Shown piece by piece: positions 1 to 8,106 of a stretch of DNA of 64,000 nucleotides (within the stretch, counting starts at the first letter, position 1; every line of letters begins with the position of its first letter). The translations under genes were made by a program, and so were the position numbers. The notes under the pieces were generated by a model. The model was not told the DNA's origin and ran no database searches. It saw only the letters and a program-made list of their open reading frames with translations. This DNA comes from a virus. The stretch lies in the IMG/VR virus record IMGVR_UViG_3300021085_000017, positions 1-64,000 of that record; one strand, written 5' to 3'.

Positions 1-395
1 TATGTTAAGTCTCTGCGTTTAGCATCCTCTTCCCAACTCTTAACAAACTCAACTTCAGCATGTCTGCCGTCTGTTTCTTTGTCTGCTCTTAGTGTTGTGA
101 TTTCAAATGGTTCATTATCTAAGATTGCAGTAATAGTACCATGTTCTAAACCTGAAGGTATGTGTCTAATGCCTGATTTATCAAGTATCTCCATCATTTC
201 ATCTGGTGTTGCATCTGTTGCCAAATCAATATCTTTTGGTGTTTTATCTAATGCAAGGTCACGTACTGCACCACCAACTATTCTCAATTCATAGTTGTTA
301 CTCTTAAAAACTTTATCTAGTTTTTTAATAGACGAAGTTATCACAGACTTTACGTCTAGTGCCTCTTCATGTAATATGACCTGATTTATTCTCAT
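1..395 (-). CDS. CCA-adding / poly(A) polymerase-type nucleotidyltransferase, N-terminal part (runs off window)
   Basis: The reading frame from ATG at 395 is open to the window edge (131 codons). It shows the class II nucleotidyltransferase head signature: RIVGGAVRD, then KDIDLATDATPDE with the DxD metal-binding pair, then HGT, and RRDLT at the edge, the start of the family's RRDxTINA motif. Such enzymes add CCA to tRNA 3' ends or A tails to RNA; the specificity cannot be read from this part. It sits downstream of the sheath-gene terminator and has its own late promoter ending 4 nt before the ATG, with no Shine-Dalgarno, so the mRNA may be leaderless. In a phage it could repair tRNAs or tail RNA (inference). 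The C-terminal half lies outside the window. Confidence 0.85.
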   Translation of the reverse strand, partial: MRINQVILHEEALDVKSVITSSIKKLDKVFKSNNYELRIVGGAVRDLALDKTPKDIDLATDATPDEMMEILDKSGIRHIPSGLEHGTITAILDNEPFEITTLRADKETDGRHAEVEFVKSWEEDAKRRDLT

Positions 396-399
396 ATCA

Positions 400-408
400 G
401 TATTTATC
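400..408 (-). promoter_or_regulatory. Late promoter element GATAAATAC
   Basis: Minus-strand GATAAATAC matches the T4 late -10 (TATAAATA). It ends 4 nt before the ATG of the nucleotidyltransferase gene, so transcription would start at or beside the start codon. Confidence 0.65.
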
Positions 409-431
409 AGATACGTTAAGGGCGCCCATAA

Positions 432-457
432 AAAACCCCTCACTGATGAGGGGTTTT
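432..457 (-). terminator. Rho-independent terminator after tail sheath gene
   Basis: The hairpin has stem CCCCTCA/TGAGGGG with a 4-nt loop, flanked by A and T runs. On the minus strand it is followed by six T. It lies just past the sheath stop codon and separates sheath transcription from the nucleotidyltransferase gene. Confidence 0.85.
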
Positions 458-480
458 AAACTAAACTCTCTAGTCGTTTA

Positions 481-3168
481 TTATGCTAATGATTCGCCTG
501 TGTTGCGAATTCTTAATGGAATGTAGATAAATTCAACAGTTTTTGCTGGCTGAATTGCAACATCTACCCATAATTCATTTCTATCAATTCTTGCTGGTGT
601 GTTGTTTGATTCGTCACACACTACTAAGAAGTCAAATAAACCTCTTTCAGTAACAAGGTTACCACAGAAACGTTCTACTGCATCTCTCATGTTGTCTCTT
701 GTAATCTTATCGTTTTGTTCGAATAAGAATGAACGAGATAACTGGTCTAAGTTGTAACGCATGTGGTTAACTAGACGTGCAACATTGATTCTATCCAATG
801 CACTTGAAGTTGCTTGTGTTGTCTTCTGACCGAACACTGCCATTCCTTGTGCTGGGAAGTCTGCGATTGGGTTCATACGTCCGTTGTATAATGTATCACG
901 CTGACCTTCACTCAATTGAACTTTAACAAACTCATCTTCTGCGTTTACATAACCAACTTGCGTTGCGTTAGAAACTACACCACGTGTCAAGCCTGCTGGT
1001 GCGAACCATGGGAATGATACTTGGTCTGAGAATGCGATAGTTCTTAATGCGATTGCCGATGATGGAACAACTACGTTGTTACCTGACAAGTCACTTGAGT
1101 AACCATGTGGATAATAGATTGCCGCATAAGTCTCTGCTGGAACATATGTATCAGCCCATGCTTTCAATGAAGTTGAATCTGATTTCAATGTCATTGGGCA
1201 ATCACCGATTACGAATGCGATTTCTTTTTTATCTTTGTTTAATGTAATCATTTCGTCCATCAACTCATAGTATCCTGGAGCGGCGATTAGATTGAAGTAT
1301 ACTGATTCTGAACGAATTCCAGTATTGCTTGATAGTGAAGCCTGCATTGCTTCTACAACAATTGCTCTTTGAGCCTCTGGTCCGAACTTGCCTGAACCAT
1401 CTGTGTTTGTACCTGATGCCCAAACCCACTTACCGCCAGTGTATTTCTTAACGTTATAAGTAGAATAGTCCATGTTAATCATCAGAATTCCTTCTGGATG
1501 TAAATCTGGATTGGCTGTATCTGCATGTGCTGTTCTGGAAGCCGCGGCACCTGCCGCTGTGTATGGAGCGTCATATGAGTAATGACTGAATACCATTCCT
1601 GCTGTAGATGATTGGTCTGCATTGTCTAATTTGACCCATGCTGTACCTGACCAACGATATACTGTTGCGTATGGAACTGCGTCACCGTCTACCCAGATAT
1701 CACCTGCTACTAGAGCCGATGTTCCGTCTTTACGTTTTGTTGGAGCGCCTGAAACTAATTGTAATTCGCTTGGTGCTAAACCATCTGTGTCTTCTGACCA
1801 TGCGTATTTCTGCCATTCCATTGTACCGCCATTGTTGACGTTCTTCATAATTTCCATCTTAAGGTCTGCACTATACCAATGTGTACCTTCTGCAATTGTG
1901 CCTGTAATTTGTGTAGCACTTGATTGGTAAGATAATGGTTCCCAAACTGATGCAACTTGAGGAGTACTTGCAAAGCCCATTGCAACATGACCTACTGAAA
2001 ATACTATTGGTAATATTTGACCATCTGTCTTAGTGAAACGAATTTTATCTGTTCCGATTTTCTCAACTTTAACGTTTGCTGTGTTTAAGGCAGATTTTGA
2101 TTGTAAGTTTGTTACAATTGCGTCTAATGAGGAATTAGTATATGGTCCACATGTAACACCGTCTACTGTAAAAGTTGCAGTGATGGATGATGTGCTAGGT
2201 ACTGCGCCTGATGTAACAACTGATGTTGTAGCACCTGTATGGCGTCTTAGTTGAAAGTAACCAAAACCATCTGCTCTAGTATTATACTGTGTGTAAATAC
2301 TACCAGCATTTGTTGACACTGCTGATGCTAAATCGTCATTAGCATAAACTGGTGCCGATAGTGCTGAGAATAAACCAGAAGTAGTGTTATAAACATTTAA
2401 GTCTACATCTAAACCAGAACCGGCTGTCGCTAAACGAACATAAGCATCGCCTGATGCTAATGCACCGCCACCTGATTTTGTTGATGGAGCAAACATTGAG
2501 AATTGAAAATCTGCTGAACCAGTGTCACCTGCTAAAACCCATGATGAGCCAACTTTTTCAAAGTATGAAACTTTAGCAGTAGATGTTACAACTGCGAAGT
2601 CGCCTGCTTGACCGAATGTGTTTAATGGTTGAGCGTGTTCACCTGAAAGTGCATCTACGTTTCCTGTTCCTGGAGCATCGTCTAAAACAGCAATTGATTT
2701 TGCTTTCCAATCTGTACCATCATGTACAAATAATCCGAATTTTGTTTTTGATGTGTTATGCCAGTGTGTACCGTTAGTGATAACGCCGGCTGGTGCTGTA
2801 CTTGATGCTTCTAATTCTGCTAAGTCAACGTCTGCACGAATAACGTATGCATTGTTTGAAACGCCTAGATATTGGTATGCCGCTAATAAGCCGTATTCAC
2901 TTGTTTCTGAACCTTGTACAACTGAACCGCCAACTTCGTAAAATTTTGGTTCGCCGAATGTTTCAACTAATTCTCTCTGTGATGATACTAAGTAGGCAAT
3001 TCCTGCGTTTGCTGGCTTTGTACCAGTCGCTGTTGCACTACCCGAGGCATCTGCTTTGTTACTTGCCGTAGCAATAACTAATAATGGAAGTGTACCTTGT
3101 GTAGCCGCCGCATATTGCGATTCATCTGTTACGGTTACTGCAACTCCTGGTGATACTAATGTAGCCAT
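481..3168 (-). CDS. gp18: Tail sheath protein (T4 gp18-like), enlarged
   Basis: The 895-residue protein begins MATLVSPGVAVTVTDES, the typical T4-type sheath N-terminus. It ends with the conserved sheath core (around VARLVNHMRYNLDQLSRSF, then FDFLVVCDESNN and a C-terminal FIYIPLRIRNTG). In T4 this protein forms the contractile sheath around the tail tube. T4 gp18 is about 659 residues. The extra length is a central segment (roughly residues 120-560) rich in S, T, G and W with repeated HW(Y/H) and GTAWVKLD-type motifs, which look like surface-exposed insertion domains. The start has a good ribosome site (AGGAG) and lies behind a late promoter at 3216. The tube gene gp19 is not in the window. 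Confidence 0.92.
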   Translation of the reverse strand: MATLVSPGVAVTVTDESQYAAATQGTLPLLVIATASNKADASGSATATGTKPANAGIAYLVSSQRELVETFGEPKFYEVGGSVVQGSETSEYGLLAAYQYLGVSNNAYVIRADVDLAELEASSTAPAGVITNGTHWHNTSKTKFGLFVHDGTDWKAKSIAVLDDAPGTGNVDALSGEHAQPLNTFGQAGDFAVVTSTAKVSYFEKVGSSWVLAGDTGSADFQFSMFAPSTKSGGGALASGDAYVRLATAGSGLDVDLNVYNTTSGLFSALSAPVYANDDLASAVSTNAGSIYTQYNTRADGFGYFQLRRHTGATTSVVTSGAVPSTSSITATFTVDGVTCGPYTNSSLDAIVTNLQSKSALNTANVKVEKIGTDKIRFTKTDGQILPIVFSVGHVAMGFASTPQVASVWEPLSYQSSATQITGTIAEGTHWYSADLKMEIMKNVNNGGTMEWQKYAWSEDTDGLAPSELQLVSGAPTKRKDGTSALVAGDIWVDGDAVPYATVYRWSGTAWVKLDNADQSSTAGMVFSHYSYDAPYTAAGAAASRTAHADTANPDLHPEGILMINMDYSTYNVKKYTGGKWVWASGTNTDGSGKFGPEAQRAIVVEAMQASLSSNTGIRSESVYFNLIAAPGYYELMDEMITLNKDKKEIAFVIGDCPMTLKSDSTSLKAWADTYVPAETYAAIYYPHGYSSDLSGNNVVVPSSAIALRTIAFSDQVSFPWFAPAGLTRGVVSNATQVGYVNAEDEFVKVQLSEGQRDTLYNGRMNPIADFPAQGMAVFGQKTTQATSSALDRINVARLVNHMRYNLDQLSRSFLFEQNDKITRDNMRDAVERFCGNLVTERGLFDFLVVCDESNNTPARIDRNELWVDVAIQPAKTVEFIYIPLRIRNTGESLA

Positions 3169-3215
3169 AGTATTTTCTCCTGTTTGGTTTGACTGTTAAA
3201 TATATTTCGCTACAT

Positions 3216-3223
3216 GTATTTAG
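3216..3223 (-). promoter_or_regulatory. Late promoter element CTAAATAC for sheath gene
   Basis: Minus-strand CTAAATAC about 48 nt upstream of the sheath ATG, with a leader carrying AGGAG. It matches the late-element family seen throughout the window. Confidence 0.6.
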
Positions 3224-3258
3224 TCAAAAACATGAAAAAACACTGCTTTTGGGGTTAA

Positions 3259-3882
3259 CTACGTAGACAACACACTCGAAACTTTACTATATAATGTGTC
3301 TATTGTGTCGCCATCGTTATAGATGATGTGATTGAATGTGTCGTTAGTTCCTATCCATCTCCATTCACTTTGATGAACATCAGGATATGAAGTTCTCATT
3401 AAGTTTGAATTTGTTTTATTGTCTAATATTGCAACTCCCCACCAATCTGGTAGTTCGCCTCGTCTAACATTCCAAACTTCGCCACCCAAATCTTTAATGA
3501 TTTTTATCTCATTAGCAAATCGTACATCAGGTATGATATAATTATTTTCAGGATTATTAATTATTTCTTGCTTAACTAGACTAACCCAGATACCATCGTA
3601 GAAACCATTACGCATACAGTCAGTGCCGAACTCTTGCAGTACAAGTCTAGGAGTAATCTCTCTACCTGTTTCATTAGTCCAAAACTCATCAACAGTTTCA
3701 CGCCACTCTCTACTTTCTACAGTGTCGCCTTCTAACATAGCACGGTCCCAACCGTATACAGTTGCAACACCATCTTTGAGTTTATCTGCGAATGAAAGTT
3801 TTATGAAGTTATGTTCTTCAACTAGAATGTCTGCTACAGTGCCTTTGCCTGAGCCTATTAGTCCTGTGATACCTATTATCAT
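3259..3882 (-). CDS. gp1: Deoxynucleoside monophosphate kinase (T4 gene 1-like)
   Basis: The protein is 207 residues from ATG 3882. The P-loop GLIGSGKGT stands at the N-terminus. It is followed by FADKLKDGVATVYGWDR and LQEFGTDCMRN, then IIPDVRFANE, the usual order in T4-type dNMP kinases. These enzymes phosphorylate dNMPs to feed phage DNA synthesis. An in-frame start at 3921 exists, but it overlaps the -10 of a near-perfect sigma70 promoter (TTGACA, 17 bp, TATAAT), so the transcript begins after it and 3882 is the better start. The early-type promoter fits a nucleotide-metabolism role. The ribosome site is weak. Confidence 0.85.
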   Translation of the reverse strand: MIIGITGLIGSGKGTVADILVEEHNFIKLSFADKLKDGVATVYGWDRAMLEGDTVESREWRETVDEFWTNETGREITPRLVLQEFGTDCMRNGFYDGIWVSLVKQEIINNPENNYIIPDVRFANEIKIIKDLGGEVWNVRRGELPDWWGVAILDNKTNSNLMRTSYPDVHQSEWRWIGTNDTFNHIIYNDGDTIDTLYSKVSSVLST

Positions 3883-3912
3883 TTGATTTCTTTTTTCAGT
3901 TTCGATAATATT

Positions 3913-3941
3913 ATTATACAACCAAAGATACTGAATGTCAA
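3913..3941 (-). promoter_or_regulatory. Sigma70-type promoter for dNMP kinase (perfect consensus)
   Basis: Minus strand: TTGACA at 3941-3936, 17-bp spacer ending in TTG, TATAAT at 3918-3913. The -35 overlaps the stop codon of the DUF1289 gene. Both hexamers are perfect consensus. Confidence 0.85.
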
Positions 3942-4126
3942 CCGTTTTCTGAATTTATATCTCTGGTTTTTATATCTTCTAAGATAGAATCTTTCATTTC
4001 ATCAGAATAATCCAACCAATCAAAGATTTCGTTCATATGGCGTTTACAGCCAACACAAAAGTTTTTATCATTGTATTTGCAAATACTTACACAAGGACTT
4101 TTATTGTTCTTTGGATGAAAAGCCAC
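3938..4126 (-). CDS. DUF1289-family small Cys-rich protein
   Basis: This 62-residue protein has the DUF1289 signature: PCVSICKY, then CVGCKRHMNEIFDWLDYSDE. Two CxxxC/CxxC-type cysteine pairs suggest a metal or Fe-S site. Bacterial homologues are small proteins of unknown function. The gene sits directly behind gp13 (3-nt gap) and its stop codon overlaps the -35 of the dNMP kinase promoter. It is probably transcribed with gp13. Confidence 0.75.
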   Translation of the reverse strand: MAFHPKNNKSPCVSICKYNDKNFCVGCKRHMNEIFDWLDYSDEMKDSILEDIKTRDINSENG

Positions 4127-4128
4127 AA

Positions 4129-4881
4129 TTAGCCAATCATAACACCTAGCGGTGCTGAACCATCAATGTAAAGTTTCAACTCTGTTTCTAACTTTTCTAT
4201 TTCTGCCGTAGCATCTTGTTTTAGAACGTCACCGTTTAGTGTAACTCCACCCTGTGCGCCTGGAAGTGAAGAGAATTTAGAACGAGCCTCGCCAATCATT
4301 TTCTTACAATATGCCAATGAGTAATCTCTCATCCATGATTTTAAGTATGGGTCTTTTAGTAGTTGGTCGTCAGAACGCTCTAAGTAAACATGAAGTAATA
4401 CCATTTCGTCCGCTCTCATTTTTCTTAAAAGTTTTAACTTATGAGTAGTTGCATTCCAAATAAATTGAATATCAGTAGCCGCAACTCTGCCTAATGTTTC
4501 ACGGTACTGAGAGAATAGTTCGTATGTTGATATACCACCAACATGATTATTCATAAAGAAATATGAATTTGCATATGCTAATTCAAATGGATCCATGTCT
4601 ACGCCAGCAGATATGCCATGACCGAAAGAACGATGATGTATCTTTTTAACTTCTGTTATCTCTGCTGGAAGTCTGTATTCATCGACATCTTTCTTTAGTT
4701 CAATAGTGTAAAAATCTTCTTCTACTGCCGCTTCTGAACGTTGTCTAATCTTATCTACTGCAATATCGATAGCAAGGTCATAATGTTCTGGATCCAATTC
4801 GATATCGACCATACCGTCACCGAGTAATAGTCTAATCTGTCTAATTACATCATTTTTTATTTTATTACGTTGTTTTGCCAT
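4129..4881 (-). CDS. gp13: Neck protein (T4 gp13-like)
   Basis: The 250-residue protein has the features I associate with gp13 of marine T4-like phages: LLGDGMVDIELDPEHYDLAI, DEYRLPAEITEVKKIHHR, DPFELAYAN, TYELFSQYRETLGR, and a C-terminal LAYCKKMIGEARSKF followed by an E/L-rich tail. gp13 closes the filled head and with gp14 forms the neck to which the tail binds. A late promoter at 4923 precedes it. gp14 and gp15 lie on the opposite strand from 7098, so the neck cluster is split by an inversion compared with T4. The assignment rests on recalled family features. Confidence 0.7.
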   Translation of the reverse strand: MAKQRNKIKNDVIRQIRLLLGDGMVDIELDPEHYDLAIDIAVDKIRQRSEAAVEEDFYTIELKKDVDEYRLPAEITEVKKIHHRSFGHGISAGVDMDPFELAYANSYFFMNNHVGGISTYELFSQYRETLGRVAATDIQFIWNATTHKLKLLRKMRADEMVLLHVYLERSDDQLLKDPYLKSWMRDYSLAYCKKMIGEARSKFSSLPGAQGGVTLNGDVLKQDATAEIEKLETELKLYIDGSAPLGVMIG

Positions 4882-4922
4882 TTCTTGACCTCAAATATCA
4901 TTAACATGTATCACTGTTAACA

Positions 4923-4931
4923 GTATTTATC
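4923..4931 (-). promoter_or_regulatory. Late promoter element GATAAATAC for gp13
   Basis: Minus-strand GATAAATAC overlapping the end of the upstream gene, about 42 nt before the gp13 ATG. Confidence 0.65.
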
Positions 4932-6207
4932 AAAAAACTTTTATAATCAAACTGTGGTCGTTAAATCTGCCGTTCATTTTGATTTCAACACTGTTTATTT
5001 CATCAAACTGTTTCTGAAATGAACGTTTTGCTATCTTTTTGAACTTTGCTAGTTGTTCGATTGGCTTACGTAGTGTCTTCTGGACGCTCGTGGTTGGGTT
5101 AAAACCTTGAATAGTCGTTCCTTTTACACTTAGACCAGATCCGTCTCTCTTTAGTCCCGTAGGGTCAACATTTTGAGCATGGTATACTCCAAGTTTTCTT
5201 GTCTTAGAATTGTATACTATGATACTATTGGCTCCAACTATTTCTGCTGGGTTCACACTAATTGACTTAGTTTCTGGATGATGGTCTAAATATTTAAACT
5301 TACTGACTTGTTTTTCAGCACTGACTGGCTTCTTCTTACGAGGCTTCCTTGTCACTTTGCCCTTTAATACAATGTTGTCACAAGCATCCATAATAGATTT
5401 GTACATCTTAAACTGATTCTTTATTACACTTTTAGATAGATGTGAATAACCTTCTTTAAGTTGCTCATGCATATCTTTATCAAACTCTGACATACCTTTA
5501 GTACTAGGAGGATTTACAAGTTCTGAGAAATCGTCAAAGGTTGGCTGATATAATGATGCTATTATTTTAGCATGATTTGGTTTTGCGCCAACAATTAAAA
5601 GCATTCGTTGTGGGTCAAAGGTAGTCAACATCGATGAAGAACCATCAAACTCTTCAATATATTCATCTATCTCTTCTGACATTTCTAAAGACTTATTGAA
5701 TAGAAGTTGTTGAATGGATGGTTTATACGTATTAACTTTTTCTTGTTCTTCTTCTTTCTTTTCTTCTTTGATTATCTTGCCAAAAGAAATAACCTCTTCT
5801 ATTTGTCCTTTGACAGAATCAGTAATATCACACAAAGATGTTGCTGTAATACCTTCTAATGTATCTAAGTATTCAGGAATACCAGCATGATTCTCTGGCA
5901 TACCCTTTGATAATGCTCTCACATATCCTGCAAGAGTACTTTTAGTTCTCCAGTCTTCGGCTGCCTTATATGATTTGATATCTTCTTTAGAGTAGCCATT
6001 GTCTTTCATGTATTGGACTACCCAAGGAACAAAATCTTTAGATTTGTAATAGTAACTATAATAATATGGAGTTCTTGCACGTTCTCTATAATATTTTTCT
6101 GCGGTCCAAGTGTCTGAGCCTTTCCAATCAGGCTCTAGTCCTGTAATAGACTCATCTGAAAGAATATTTGCTTTTTTGTTCTTCTTTTTCATTGTTTTTA
6201 TAGCCAC
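4930..6207 (-). CDS. Conserved hypothetical protein, 425 aa
   Basis: I do not recognise this gene. The likely start is GTG at 6207, preceded by GAGGG; an ATG at 6192 in the same frame is the alternative. The protein is charged and mostly helical. Near residues 150-160 there is a KEEKKEEEQEK run. Around residues 285-300 there is a basic RKPRKKKP patch, and the C-terminal half contains NSKTRKLGVYHAQN and KMNGRFNDHSLIIKVF, which look like a beta-rich domain. It has its own sigma70-type promoter at 6250-6278, unlike its virion neighbours, so it is probably made early. Function unknown. Confidence 0.75.
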   Translation of the reverse strand: MAIKTMKKKNKKANILSDESITGLEPDWKGSDTWTAEKYYRERARTPYYYSYYYKSKDFVPWVVQYMKDNGYSKEDIKSYKAAEDWRTKSTLAGYVRALSKGMPENHAGIPEYLDTLEGITATSLCDITDSVKGQIEEVISFGKIIKEEKKEEEQEKVNTYKPSIQQLLFNKSLEMSEEIDEYIEEFDGSSSMLTTFDPQRMLLIVGAKPNHAKIIASLYQPTFDDFSELVNPPSTKGMSEFDKDMHEQLKEGYSHLSKSVIKNQFKMYKSIMDACDNIVLKGKVTRKPRKKKPVSAEKQVSKFKYLDHHPETKSISVNPAEIVGANSIIVYNSKTRKLGVYHAQNVDPTGLKRDGSGLSVKGTTIQGFNPTTSVQKTLRKPIEQLAKFKKIAKRSFQKQFDEINSVEIKMNGRFNDHSLIIKVF

Positions 6208-6249
6208 ATTGCCCTCTTCATTTACTTTTATATATCAACATTTAAGAAT

Positions 6250-6278
6250 ACTATACACCGAATGCAGTAGTTTGTCAA
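6250..6278 (-). promoter_or_regulatory. Sigma70-type promoter for the 425-aa gene
   Basis: Minus strand: TTGACA at 6278-6273, 17-bp spacer ending GGTG, TATAGT at 6255-6250. It lies in the gap between this gene and the oxygenase gene. Confidence 0.75.
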
Positions 6279-6286
6279 GTTTTCCG

Positions 6287-6997
6287 TCATTTTTTCTTTT
6301 TTCTTGCAGTTTTTGTATTGTAATCTATTTCTCTGATTCGTTCAATTATGTTGACATCTAGTGCATTCATTAGCAATGCACTTCTAAAATGGTCACTATT
6401 ATTTGGCATAGTACTGTGTAATGTCCTCGAATTATAAATCAAGGCATCGCCCGCTTTTGACACAAATTGAAAACCTTTAGATGTAAGTAAGTCATTATAT
6501 TCTTCTTGGTTGTCTTGTATATCTTGGTAATAAAATCTATCTTTATGTGAACCAGGAAGAATACATGTTGCACCGTTCTCTATTGTGAAGTTGTCTAACG
6601 GAACAATAATTTGTACACCAAATAACTCATCATTTGTTGACCTAGCAAAATCTTCAAATCTATAAGGAGTATCAACATGTGCCCTAATCTTAGACTGTCC
6701 TGGTCTTGTTGTGATTGTATCAACGATATGCATATCCCATTGTTTGCCTTTAAACATTGCGTTTAGAGGACTAGTTAATTTGTCTACTATGGGGTCCCAC
6801 ATTTCTCTTGGTGGCTGTTTACTCCAGCAGATGTTATATTCTCTACCTTTACGATGTTTCCCGTAGTATTCCCCATTTACAGCGTTTCCACGATGTATAT
6901 TCTCTGGGTTCATTGCCCACAATTTGAATTGTCTCACTGCAAATGGTGATAGCAATTCTTTTATTGACAAGTATCCTTGATTTTCATCTATTAACAT
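6287..6997 (-). CDS. PhyH-like 2-oxoglutarate/Fe(II) dioxygenase
   Basis: This 236-residue protein has the phytanoyl-CoA dioxygenase-type facial triad: H107-V-D109 (AHVDTPYRF), distal H194 (SRTLHSTMPN) and 2OG-binding R205 (HFRSAL). ENGATCILPGSHKDRF between them is the usual PhyH turn before the second metal histidine. Such enzymes hydroxylate small molecules or side chains using Fe(II), O2 and 2-oxoglutarate. The C-terminus is very basic (KTARKKKK). The substrate is unknown. A full-consensus TATAAATA late promoter at 7021-7028 precedes it. It is one of three 2OG oxygenases in the window. Confidence 0.8.
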   Translation of the reverse strand: MLIDENQGYLSIKELLSPFAVRQFKLWAMNPENIHRGNAVNGEYYGKHRKGREYNICWSKQPPREMWDPIVDKLTSPLNAMFKGKQWDMHIVDTITTRPGQSKIRAHVDTPYRFEDFARSTNDELFGVQIIVPLDNFTIENGATCILPGSHKDRFYYQDIQDNQEEYNDLLTSKGFQFVSKAGDALIYNSRTLHSTMPNNSDHFRSALLMNALDVNIIERIREIDYNTKTARKKKK

Positions 6998-7020
6998 ATT
7001 ATTGTACCTTCTTAAAACTT

Positions 7021-7028
7021 TATTTATA
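7021..7028 (-). promoter_or_regulatory. Late promoter element TATAAATA for PhyH-like gene
   Basis: Exact T4 late consensus on the minus strand, about 24 nt upstream of the ATG at 6997. It is part of a divergent promoter pair. Confidence 0.65.
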
Positions 7029-7056
7029 ATTTTGAAATTATATTACTATATTATAT

Positions 7057-7065
7057 GATAAATAC
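7057..7065 (+). promoter_or_regulatory. Late promoter element GATAAATAC for gp14
   Basis: Plus-strand GATAAATAC 32 nt before the ATG at 7098; GGAG follows at 7084-7087. It forms the divergent partner of the element at 7021. Confidence 0.7.
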
Positions 7066-7097
7066 AGTAAGAAGTCAAATTATGGAGAAAAATAGTT

Positions 7098-8105
7098 ATG
7101 GCAAGACTTAGCCTATGGAATCCTAAAAAGGGTAACGATTACAAATTTATTGATAAAACTGTCAAAGCACATTTTGACCATGGCGGTACGTCACTTTTAA
7201 TTCATAAGTATATCGGCTCACAAGATAAGACTGATGCTGATTTTGACCCTGCCAAACCGGCAATACAAGATTTACTATTTTTAGAGAACAGAGATAGAAA
7301 GTACGACACAGATGTGTATGACCTTAGAGGCGTATATACAGTATCTGACCAAGACTTTGAATTATCACAGTTCGGTATGTTCTTAGGTAATGACCAACAA
7401 GTGTTCACTCTCCATTTGAACGAGATGGTCAATCAACTAGGTCGCAAAATTATGACTGGCGATGTAATCGAATTGCCTCACATGAGAGAAGACATGATGT
7501 TAGAAGGCAACGATGGCGAAGACCCAGATGCAGTAAATCAATATTGGGTAGTACAAGAAGCATCGAAAGATTCGAGTGGCTTTGACCCAGGTTGGTGGCC
7601 ACATATTTGGCGTGTTCGTTGCAAACAATTACAAGATACACAAGAGTACAAAGATATTCTTGGTACTGGTGAAGAAGCATCCGACTTGAAGAATATTCTA
7701 TCTACGTACAACAAAGAACTACAAATTACTGATGCTGTTGTACAAGAAGCACAAGATAATGTTCCTGGAAAATACTGGGACTATAGAACTAATAACTTAA
7801 TGTATGCAACACAATCAAATCATCCAGATGATGTAGATTACGCCACAGTGGCTTTCGGTAAAGAATTTCCTGATAGTCCAAGTACTGATTCTTATTTCTT
7901 AAGAACAGATTATTCACCGTCAAGGTTATTTCAATACAGAGATAGCAAATGGTTTAGAATCAATGACGATGATGGTGCTTGGGAAGTTGGACATGCGTTA
8001 CACAATCAATTTATTAATAACTCAGGTACAGTAACACTAGATGACGGCACAACACTTGCTGGCAAAGTAAATCTGTCGAAGGCAGTTAAACCAAAGGTAG
8101 ACTAA
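7098..8105 (+). CDS. gp14: Neck protein (T4 gp14-like)
   Basis: The 335-residue protein contains a segment resembling the conserved part of gp14: FELSQFGMFLGNDQQVF, then a GDVIELPHMRED turn, QYWVVQEA and WWPHIWRVRCK. gp14 forms the neck with gp13 and joins head to tail. T4 gp14 is 256 residues; this one has a C-terminal extension ending in TVTLDDGTTLAGKV, a motif like those in fibre proteins. It is the first gene of a late plus-strand unit and is followed 1 nt later by gp15, as expected for the 13-14-15 order. The identification is moderately firm. Confidence 0.65.
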   Translation: MARLSLWNPKKGNDYKFIDKTVKAHFDHGGTSLLIHKYIGSQDKTDADFDPAKPAIQDLLFLENRDRKYDTDVYDLRGVYTVSDQDFELSQFGMFLGNDQQVFTLHLNEMVNQLGRKIMTGDVIELPHMREDMMLEGNDGEDPDAVNQYWVVQEASKDSSGFDPGWWPHIWRVRCKQLQDTQEYKDILGTGEEASDLKNILSTYNKELQITDAVVQEAQDNVPGKYWDYRTNNLMYATQSNHPDDVDYATVAFGKEFPDSPSTDSYFLRTDYSPSRLFQYRDSKWFRINDDDGAWEVGHALHNQFINNSGTVTLDDGTTLAGKVNLSKAVKPKVD

Positions 8106-8106
8106 T

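Noticed and set aside
3883-3921. Upstream start for dNMP kinase
   Set aside because: It overlaps the -10 of the promoter, so it cannot be on that transcript; the P-loop follows the later ATG at the normal distance.
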